From an uncultured Alistipes sp. (GTDB lineage: Bacteria; Bacteroidota; Bacteroidia; Bacteroidales; Rikenellaceae): a DNA stretch of 48,353 nt. Made by a program: the position numbers and the translations under genes. Of the stretch, positions 1 to 6,499 are shown piece by piece (within the stretch, counting starts at the first letter, position 1; the number at the start of each line of letters is the position of its first letter). Below the pieces are notes generated by a model that saw nothing but the letters and a program-made list of their open reading frames with translations, was not told the origin of the DNA and ran no database searches. The stretch covers positions 1 to 48,353 of the forward strand of contig CALUKI010000003.1 in the NCBI GenBank assembly GCA_944321175.1. The letters run 5' to 3'.

Positions 1-219
1 GTGAAAACTTTTGCTCAGATTGTAATAGGGGTCGGCGATGACCAGATCGACGCTTCGGTCGGGAAGCCGCTCCAGAACCTCGAACGCATCGCCGAGGATC
101 GTCCTGTCGCGCAGCTCCTCGAACGACCCGAAATCCTCCTTGACGCAGCGGTTGAGGTAGGGCGCGGCCTCCTCCAGCGGGAAGTCGATGGTTTTGTTGC
201 GCGCGGATTTCGTTTTCAT
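1..219 (-). CDS. Site-specific DNA methyltransferase, N-terminal fragment
   Basis: The first 73 residues of a protein that runs off the left edge. Residues 38-70 read like the start of an N6-adenine or N4-cytosine methyltransferase: a stretch TILGDAFEVLERLPDRSVDL followed by the motif IV equivalent ADPYYNLSK, where the usual DPPY is DPYY. Motif IV this close to the N-terminus suggests the beta-type motif order (IV, recognition domain, then the SAM-binding motif I), but the rest is outside the window. The ATG at 219 fits the family start, and a promoter-like TAATTTTG lies on the minus strand at 242-249, so it may be transcribed apart from the clostripain gene 76 bp upstream. Whether it is an orphan methylase or part of a restriction system cannot be seen. 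Confidence 0.8.
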   Translation of the reverse strand, partial: MKTKSARNKTIDFPLEEAAPYLNRCVKEDFGSFEELRDRTILGDAFEVLERLPDRSVDLVIADPYYNLSKSFH

Positions 220-241
220 GCCGTTCTCGGTGCCGTTTCCG

Positions 242-249
242 CAAAATTA
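242..249 (-). promoter_or_regulatory. Candidate -7 element for the methyltransferase gene
   Basis: TAATTTTG on the minus strand matches the Bacteroidota -7 consensus TAnnTTTG and lies 23 bp before the ATG at 219. No convincing -33 TTTG is seen about 20 nt further upstream, so this is a weaker call. Confidence 0.4.
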
Positions 250-295
250 ATGAAATTCCATAGATGCGGTACTTTTTTTGCCGATTCCAAATCTC

Positions 296-1843
296 CTATT
301 TTGCGGGTGCTGCAGCCGCTCCCTGTTTTGTCGCGGCATGCCACGCCGTCTGCTGCCAGTCGGCCTGATAGGTCGTGGCCGGAGCGTAGGTCGTTACCCC
401 CGAATAGTAGCCGATGTCGTTCATGCGGTTGTTGTAAACCGAATAGAATTGTGCGGTGTGGAAACGTGCCGCAACGGGAAAACAACGCTCCATCCGGCTG
501 ACAAACTGCTCGGCCAGAGCCGGATCATCGGTCAGTTCGAGTGCATAATTTTCGAGATCGTAGAACTGGTGCTCCTTCATCCCGTCGTAGCTCTGGAGCG
601 CCGACACATCGACGCTCTTCGTCGCACCGGCATTGAGCGCACGCATCGCGTCGGCCAGCGCGTCGAGCTCCGAGCAGACCGTCATGGCAATGCATCCGGA
701 GTTGTAGGAGTCCGTATTGGCGTAATAGTCGTAGTAGGATTTGCACAAGGCTGTCAGATCGTAACCGGCCCCTTCTTCCGTGAACAGAGTAGGAATGGCC
801 GTGTCATAGGGAAATCCGTGCCCCATGACCTCGCAGGGCGATGCGACGATGTACGCGGCCGAGTTGCGCAGATCGTACAGCGCTTCGACCGAGGACATGA
901 AACAGGCATCGAAAAGCAGATAATCGAAATGAATGCCTGTCGCATCGATCGCGTCGGCCAGCTCCGTGATATTCATGTAGCGGCCCCGGTCATGTCCGAA
1001 CCAGCGCGTTTCGACCGCTCCCGGAGCCTTGCGCCACAGATCGCCGGTGCCGGTTGCGGAGAGACGCCGCAACAGGGATGTCCCTTCGACCGATGCCGGC
1101 AGCCACCCTTTGGCATGGGAGGCCAGATGCAGTCCATAACGTTCCGCCGGTGCGAGGTCGGCCATCTCCGAGAGTATGGCGGCCATTGTCTCCGGATCGG
1201 TCGTATGGCCCGGCAGCGGGCTATAGCGGATGAGCGTATCGCGGCGGCAGGCATTCGTCTCTTCATCGTAGCGGTATTCCACGACATATCCCTTCTGCGC
1301 TTCGGGCTGCGTGAACGCCACGATGCGCCCCAACGGCATGAAGTTTTTGCCGAGGGCTTTCGCCACGTCGTTGAGATTGGTCTTGTAGTAATGATAGAGT
1401 TCCGTGCCGCAGAAATACATCAAAAGAGTCTGCCGGACCGTTGCGGGCCGCTGCATGAGACTGACTGTTTCACTCGCCGAGCCGTCGTTGAGGAAAACAG
1501 CGAGTTGTCCGATGTTGCGGAGTTCCCTCCCCGTATTGATTTCGGGCGTTTCTACAATCAGGTCGCAGGCTCCGGCCGTCCCGGATCTCGCGGAGAGATG
1601 GCACTCATGACCGTTCCCGAATTGATACTGTACGGTCCAGTCGCGGCTGGCTTCGATATGCAGGACGGCCTGTGCCGTTTCCCCCGCAGCAGGATTGTCA
1701 AAGACAATACGCTGTTTGTTGACCGAGAGCACACCCGTCTCTTTCTCCTGCTTGCTGCAGCCTGCGACGAACAGCAGGCACAGCACGATCAGGATCCCTG
1801 CTTTTCGCCCCGCATGTGCGGTTTCAGATTGTTGAATTGCCAT
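296..1843 (-). CDS. Clostripain-family (C11) cysteine peptidase lipoprotein
   Basis: A 515-residue predicted surface lipoprotein. A charged N-terminus, a hydrophobic stretch and lipobox (FVAGC, Cys29) lead into a BACON-like beta domain at about 37-131, then the peptidase domain from about 138. The C11 catalytic dyad is visible: His243 in ASHAKGW and Cys314 in LLFDACFMS. Family members cleave after Arg or Lys and mature by self-cleavage; the basic stretch around 199-201 (CRR) could be such a site, which is inference. The start overlaps the end of the upstream DUF4919 gene by 55 bp, which argues for co-transcription and possibly translational coupling. The substrate is unknown. A role in degrading host or dietary protein, or in activating other secreted proteins, would fit the family. 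Confidence 0.85.
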   Translation of the reverse strand: MAIQQSETAHAGRKAGILIVLCLLFVAGCSKQEKETGVLSVNKQRIVFDNPAAGETAQAVLHIEASRDWTVQYQFGNGHECHLSARSGTAGACDLIVETPEINTGRELRNIGQLAVFLNDGSASETVSLMQRPATVRQTLLMYFCGTELYHYYKTNLNDVAKALGKNFMPLGRIVAFTQPEAQKGYVVEYRYDEETNACRRDTLIRYSPLPGHTTDPETMAAILSEMADLAPAERYGLHLASHAKGWLPASVEGTSLLRRLSATGTGDLWRKAPGAVETRWFGHDRGRYMNITELADAIDATGIHFDYLLFDACFMSSVEALYDLRNSAAYIVASPCEVMGHGFPYDTAIPTLFTEEGAGYDLTALCKSYYDYYANTDSYNSGCIAMTVCSELDALADAMRALNAGATKSVDVSALQSYDGMKEHQFYDLENYALELTDDPALAEQFVSRMERCFPVAARFHTAQFYSVYNNRMNDIGYYSGVTTYAPATTYQADWQQTAWHAATKQGAAAAPAK

Positions 1844-2541
1844 GAGCGTTCACGTTTGTAGGGTTGTGACGGCTTCTTCCAGTAGATGCGGCCGTAATCG
1901 AAATAATATCCTTTCACGCCGTTCTCATCGCGCTTGACGCGCGGGATATACTCCACCGTGCGGCTGATGACCGAACTCTCCCTGACAGGGATGTTCTTTG
2001 CCGCAAGCAGATCCTCCGCATGCGAAAATCGCAGGATATGCCAGGGGGTCTTCTCCGTCAGGCCGTCGCCCGATGCCTCGATCGTGGCCAGCACATGGTT
2101 CATCTTGTCGCGGCAGACGGCGGCATTCTGCAGATCGCCCAGCTGCGCGTAGGCGAACGAGAGCAGGTTCAGCACCTGCGGACTGAAGGGATCGGCCGTC
2201 AATGTCTCCTTGCCCGTCCGGACAAGCTGCTGCAGGGCCGTCGAATCGGGATGCCCGATGTCCATACGGGAGAGCGCATCGTAAAACCTGTCGAGGGCAG
2301 GGTCATTCTCCAGCGGCGTGTATTGCGGCTGATAGGCGTATCCATAATAGAGGTAGTGGTAATCATCGTCGGTAAGCGTCGAATCGGCCTGCTCATACCG
2401 CAACAGCAGATTCGGATAGTAGCTCGGCGACGCGGGATCGGAGATCCGCGCCTTGATATCCTCCTCTACGGGAACCTTCGCCGACAAAAGCATCGGCATC
2501 GACAGCAGCAGGACAAGTATCGGAATAAGCGTTCGTTTCAT
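1789..2541 (-). CDS. DUF4919-type secreted protein
   Basis: 250 residues with a clean signal peptide (MKRTLIPILVLLLSMPMLLSA) and no lipobox. The body has the tetratricopeptide-like helical content and the YYLYYGYAYQPQYTPL-type segment (about 62-78) that I associate with the Bacteroidota family DUF4919; no enzymatic motif is seen. It starts 25 bp after the dapA stop, and its last 55 bp overlap the clostripain gene, so the two are very likely made together. The tight pairing suggests a partner or chaperone-like role for the peptidase, but that is inference only. Confidence 0.7.
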   Translation of the reverse strand: MKRTLIPILVLLLSMPMLLSAKVPVEEDIKARISDPASPSYYPNLLLRYEQADSTLTDDDYHYLYYGYAYQPQYTPLENDPALDRFYDALSRMDIGHPDSTALQQLVRTGKETLTADPFSPQVLNLLSFAYAQLGDLQNAAVCRDKMNHVLATIEASGDGLTEKTPWHILRFSHAEDLLAAKNIPVRESSVISRTVEYIPRVKRDENGVKGYYFDYGRIYWKKPSQPYKRERSWQFNNLKPHMRGEKQGS

Positions 2542-2566
2542 GACCGTTTTTTGCTATGGCGGATTT

Positions 2567-3457
2567 TCAATGCAGGTCGTATTTGCGGATCAACTCACGG
2601 AAACGCGCTTCGAGCGCCGGCGTGCCGGCCACGAGCGGAAGCCGCAGCCGGTTCCCGATGAGTCCCATCGTGCTGAGCGCGCATTTCACGCCCGTCGGAT
2701 TTCCTTCGGCGAAGAGTGCATCGACCACTTCGTGCATCGGTTCGAACATGCGCTCCGCAGCGTCGTATTCCCCTCGTTTCGCCAACTCCATGCAAGCCAT
2801 GAAACGGCTTGGAAAGGCATTTACGGCAACCGAAATCACGCCGTCGCCGCCGCGCCGCATGACTTCGACGGCAATACCGTCGTCGCCCGACAGAACGAGA
2901 AAGCCCGGACGCCGGCGGTCGATGATCTCCTGAATCTGATCGAGATTGCCCGACGCCTCCTTGATGCCGATGACGTTGTCGAAATCGCGGGCGATGCGCA
3001 GCGTCGTCCCGGCCGTCATGTTGACGCCCGTGCGTCCCGCGATGTTGTAGAGGATGATGGGCAGCGGCGAGTGCTCCGATACGACCTTGAAATGCTGGTA
3101 CAGACCCTCCTGCGACGGCTTGTTGTAATATGGCGTGACGCTCAGGATGGCATCGGCGCCGCGCAGGTCGAATTCGCGCAGCTGATCGAGCACCTCCGAT
3201 GTCGAGTTGCCGCCTACGCCGATGACCAACGGCACCCGGTGCCGGATCTGGTTGGCAATGAACATGGCGACCACGGCCCGCTCCTGAATATAGAGCGTCG
3301 GCGTCTCGGCTGTCGTGCCCAGGGCGACGATGTAATCGGCTCCGCCGTCGATGACATAGTCGATCATGCGGCCGAGCGCCTCGTAATCGACGCGGCCGTC
3401 GGCCGTAAAGGGGGTTATCATGGCGGCTCCGACGCCGCGTAAAAGCGTTGTATCCAT
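2567..3457 (-). CDS. dapA: 4-hydroxy-tetrahydrodipicolinate synthase
   Basis: 296 residues, the usual length. It condenses pyruvate with aspartate semialdehyde in the cytoplasm, the first step of lysine and meso-diaminopimelate synthesis, needed for peptidoglycan. The family signatures are all present: LGTTAETPT at 46-54, the SVTPYYNKP stretch at 106-114, Tyr137 in ILYNIAGRTG, and the Schiff-base Lys166 in GIKEASGN. I chose the ATG at 3457 (MDTTLLRGV); an in-frame ATG at 3481 would add eight residues (MGNNRDRT) and sits 6 bp after the ligA stop. Short gaps to ligA (29 bp) and to DUF4919 (25 bp) suggest one transcript. Confidence 0.95.
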   Translation of the reverse strand: MDTTLLRGVGAAMITPFTADGRVDYEALGRMIDYVIDGGADYIVALGTTAETPTLYIQERAVVAMFIANQIRHRVPLVIGVGGNSTSEVLDQLREFDLRGADAILSVTPYYNKPSQEGLYQHFKVVSEHSPLPIILYNIAGRTGVNMTAGTTLRIARDFDNVIGIKEASGNLDQIQEIIDRRRPGFLVLSGDDGIAVEVMRRGGDGVISVAVNAFPSRFMACMELAKRGEYDAAERMFEPMHEVVDALFAEGNPTGVKCALSTMGLIGNRLRLPLVAGTPALEARFRELIRKYDLH

Positions 3458-3486
3458 AGTTCGGTCTCTGTTGTTTCCCATTATGC

Positions 3487-5616
3487 CTAAACCTGAAAGA
3501 GCGACCCTTGCGTCGGATCCTCCTTTTCTTTTTTTGTTTTCGACGGTGCAGGGGCCGCGGAGTCCCCTGCTTCCGTTTGGAATGATGATCCCTCTTCCCT
3601 GCCGGCTGCCGCCGCTTCTGTTTCGTCGTCTTTGAGCATGGCGATGAACTCCTCCTCCGAAAGCAGCGGAATACCCAGTTTTTCGGCTTTCCTGAGTTTG
3701 GCGGGGCCCATGTTCTCTCCGGCGACAATGTAATCGACATTGCCCGATACGGCTGCCAGATTGCGCCCTCCGTGCTGCTCGATCAACTCCTTGAGTTCGT
3801 CGCGGCTGTGGCCTGAAAATTTTCCGGAGATGACGAAACTTTTGCCGGCCAGAGCGTCGGAACGCAATACGGCCGTTTCGGCAGCGAATTTCAATCCGGC
3901 CTGCCGGAGACGTTCGACCATCGTGCGGTTTGCCTCGTCGGCAAAGTATTCGACGATCCCGTCGGCGACTTTCGGCCCGACCTCTTCGGCTTCGACCAGC
4001 TCCTCGCGTGACGCGCCCATCACGGCATCCATCGATCCGAAGTGTGAAGCGAGGTATTTGGCCGTCGTCTCCCCCACGAAACGGATGCCCAGCGCAAAGA
4101 GAAGACGGGCGAACGGCACCTCTTTCGAGCGGCGGATGCTTTCGATGATGTTGTCGGCCGACTTCTCGCCCAGACGCGGCAGGCAGGCCAGCTGATCGGG
4201 CCGCAGGTCGTACAGATCGGCGGCATTGCGGATCAGGCCGTTGCGGTAAAGCAGTTCGACGGTCTCTTCCCCCAGTCCGTCGATATCCATCGCCTTGCGG
4301 CGGATGAAGTGTACGATGCGGCCCAGAATCTGAGGCTCGCAACGGTTCTGGTTGGGACAGTAGTGTTTCGCCTCGCCTTCGTATCGCACCAACGGTGTCC
4401 CGCATACCGGACATTCGGAGATGTATTCGAACGGGCGGCTCCCCGCAGGGCGCTTCGAGAGTTCCACCCCTGTGATTTTCGGGATGATTTCGCCGCCTTT
4501 CTCCACATAGACCCAGTCGCCGATCCGAATATCGAGCGCCGCGATCTGTTCGGCGTTGTGAAGCGTGGCGCGTTTGACGGTCGTGCCGGCAAGCTGTACC
4601 GGCGCGAGGTTCGCCACCGGCGTGACGGCGCCGGTCCGTCCGACCTGAAAATCGACGCTGAGCAGCTCCGTGAGAGCCTGTTCGGCCTTGAACTTGTAGG
4701 CTACGGCCCAGCGGGGCGCTTTGGCTGTCGATCCCAACGCCCGCCGGTCGTCGTAACGGTTGACCTTGACGACCACACCGTCGGTCGGGAAAGGCAGTTG
4801 CTTGCGAGCCTCGTCCCAGTAGGAGATGTATTCGTCGATCTGGCCGACGGAGCGGCAGATGCGCATCTTGTCCGAGATCCGGAATCCCCATTCGCGGGCC
4901 TTTTGCAGATTCTCCCAATGGGATTGGTAGGGAAGCTTGTCCCCCGCCAGCTGGTACAGCGTGCAATCCAGCCCGCGCCGTGCCACGACGGCCGACGACT
5001 GCTGCTTGAGTGTGCCGGCGGCGGCATTGCGCGGATTGGCAAAGAGGGCTTCGCCATTTGCTTCGCGTTCGGCGTTGAGCCGGTCGAACGAGGCGTAGGG
5101 CATCAGGATCTCGCCCCGTATCTCGAACAGGTCGGGGTAGTCGCTGCCGCTCAGTTCGAGCGGTACGCTGCGGATCGTCCGGACGTTGGCCGTTACGTCA
5201 TCCCCCTGCGTGCCGTCGCCGCGCGTGACGGCACGCAGGAGTTTTCCGTGTTCGTAGGTGAGCGAGATGGCCGTGCCGTCGAATTTCAGTTCGCAGACGA
5301 ACTCGGTTTGTCCGACCTCCTTTTCGACCCGGCCGATGAATTCATGCAGTTCGTCGAGCGAGTAGGTATTTCCCAGCGAAAGCATCGGAAACCGGTGCCG
5401 CACACTGCGGAATTCGGCCGTGATGTCGCTGCCCACACGCATCGTGGGGGAGTTGGGATCGGCATATTCGGGATGTGCGGCTTCGAGGTCCTGCAACTCG
5501 CGCATCAGGCGGTCGAATTCGAAATCGGAGATATCGGGCGCGTTGTCCACATAATATTTCCGGTTGTGCTCGTTGAGCTGGCGGCGCAGGTCGAGAATGT
5601 GTTCGAGAGTACCCAT
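3487..5616 (-). CDS. ligA: NAD+-dependent DNA ligase
   Basis: 709 residues; seals nicks in replication and repair using NAD+. In order: Ia and adenylation domains with the nucleotidyl-acceptor Lys111 in CELKFDGTA; OB fold from about 325; a Cys4 zinc finger (Cys402, 405, 420, 426); helix-hairpin-helix repeats to about 580; BRCT at 585-661. It is longer than the roughly 670 residues usual for the family because of a low-complexity charged tail (662-709) that ends in QGSLFQV. QGSLF fits the bacterial sliding-clamp binding pentapeptide (QxxLF) and is the same pentapeptide found in the UmuC of this window. Start: the ATG at 5616 follows AGAAGAT and matches the family; an upstream in-frame ATG at 5763 gives a spurious 49-residue extension. 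Confidence 0.96.
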   Translation of the reverse strand: MGTLEHILDLRRQLNEHNRKYYVDNAPDISDFEFDRLMRELQDLEAAHPEYADPNSPTMRVGSDITAEFRSVRHRFPMLSLGNTYSLDELHEFIGRVEKEVGQTEFVCELKFDGTAISLTYEHGKLLRAVTRGDGTQGDDVTANVRTIRSVPLELSGSDYPDLFEIRGEILMPYASFDRLNAEREANGEALFANPRNAAAGTLKQQSSAVVARRGLDCTLYQLAGDKLPYQSHWENLQKAREWGFRISDKMRICRSVGQIDEYISYWDEARKQLPFPTDGVVVKVNRYDDRRALGSTAKAPRWAVAYKFKAEQALTELLSVDFQVGRTGAVTPVANLAPVQLAGTTVKRATLHNAEQIAALDIRIGDWVYVEKGGEIIPKITGVELSKRPAGSRPFEYISECPVCGTPLVRYEGEAKHYCPNQNRCEPQILGRIVHFIRRKAMDIDGLGEETVELLYRNGLIRNAADLYDLRPDQLACLPRLGEKSADNIIESIRRSKEVPFARLLFALGIRFVGETTAKYLASHFGSMDAVMGASREELVEAEEVGPKVADGIVEYFADEANRTMVERLRQAGLKFAAETAVLRSDALAGKSFVISGKFSGHSRDELKELIEQHGGRNLAAVSGNVDYIVAGENMGPAKLRKAEKLGIPLLSEEEFIAMLKDDETEAAAAGREEGSSFQTEAGDSAAPAPSKTKKEKEDPTQGSLFQV

Positions 5617-5761
5617 ATCTTCTGTTCTTCGCGTAAAAATACACAATTTGTCCGGAACATCCGCAAAAAACAAAAAAAATGCAAAAAAAAGCGGAAGCAG
5701 GCGCGGAGTACACAAATTTTGTTTATACTTGCACAAAATTTTACGACATAGTTTGGGATAC

Positions 5762-6079
5762 ATGGCAAATAAGAAACATCTTGTAGCAAGTTTTCACAAT
5801 CTGTCCCCTGAGTTGCAGGAGGAGATCAAACAGAAGTATCCGTCGGGATTTACCGACGCCATGATCCGCGTTGACAAACCCAACGGCGATTTTTTCTATG
5901 CGGTTCCGTTTGATACGGAGGAGGTCAGCTATCTCGTCAAGATCGACGTCAAGATCGACGATTTGTCCGAGGATGAGGAGGACAAGGAGTACTACGATGA
6001 GGAAATCAAGGGCGCGGACGATATTCAGGACGACAGTTCGCAGGCGGAAGAGCCTACGGACGACGATATGGACATCTGA
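5762..6079 (+). CDS. Conserved small acidic protein
   Basis: 105 residues. The first two-thirds are ordered (SFHNLSPELQEEIKQKYPSG, then VDKPNGDFFYAVPFDTEEVS, then a beta strand YLVKIDVKID), followed by a strongly acidic tail rich in Asp and Glu (about 70-105). I recognise the pattern as a conserved Bacteroidota protein of unknown function that lies next to core genes; I do not know a role for it. It is divergent from ligA, with 145 bp between the starts, and is followed at once by a strong terminator, so it is a single-gene unit. A promoter-like TATACTTG (one mismatch) lies at 5724-5731. Confidence 0.8.
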   Translation: MANKKHLVASFHNLSPELQEEIKQKYPSGFTDAMIRVDKPNGDFFYAVPFDTEEVSYLVKIDVKIDDLSEDEEDKEYYDEEIKGADDIQDDSSQAEEPTDDDMDI

Positions 6080-6093
6080 CGGGTGTCGGCCGA

Positions 6094-6132
6094 AAAAAAT
6101 CCCTGCCGTCCATCGGACGGCAGGGATTTTTT
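6094..6132 (+). terminator. Intrinsic terminator of the small acidic protein gene
   Basis: A perfect inverted repeat with arms AAAAAATCCCTGCCGTCC and its complement around the loop ATC, ending in a run of T. It begins 15 bp after the stop codon at 6079. Confidence 0.9.
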
Positions 6133-6499
6133 CTTCCGTATATAATAATATGGTTGCGGCCTTCCTCTTTCTTGCTTTCGGTTTCCGTTCCGTTTCTCTT
6201 TGTTTGCATTGTTCTAAAATACCTTATTTGTGTTCTGAAGGTGGGAAAATGATCGATGGAACAGATGATAGGGTTTTTAGGAACAAAAAATAATTTAACT
6301 TTATTCCTGCATGCCTGTTGCGGGTATCTTTTCTTCGTTTGTCATGTCTGCAGCAGGTGTTTCCGAGTCAGAATCCTTTAACCAAACTAAAATTGTATTG
6401 CCTATGAAGAATCCGAAGAATTGAACATGAAAAGGGGGCATCCCGGCTGATGTCTCATCCAACCCAAAAACTTAAATCTGAAAACCTAAACTCAACAAA
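6133..6499 (+). other. 367-bp spacer and probable long leader before the first susC-like gene
   Basis: No gene is seen. Candidate promoter elements are imperfect: TAACTTTA at 6296-6303 and TATCTTTT at 6325-6332 each differ by one base from TAnnTTTG. Either would give a leader of about 170-200 nt, as is common for Sus-like operons. A tiny in-frame ATG peptide (MKNPKN) occurs at 6404-6424, which is too short to interpret. Confidence 0.5.

Noticed and set aside
278..1861. A 527-codon plus-strand ORF opposite the clostripain gene
   Set aside because: The sense-strand gene has a lipobox, BACON domain and complete catalytic dyad; the antisense frame has none.
2567..4966. A 799-codon minus-strand ORF spanning dapA and much of ligA
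   Set aside because: Its first part is ligA read in the wrong frame; only the last 296 codons are dapA. There is no credible fusion.
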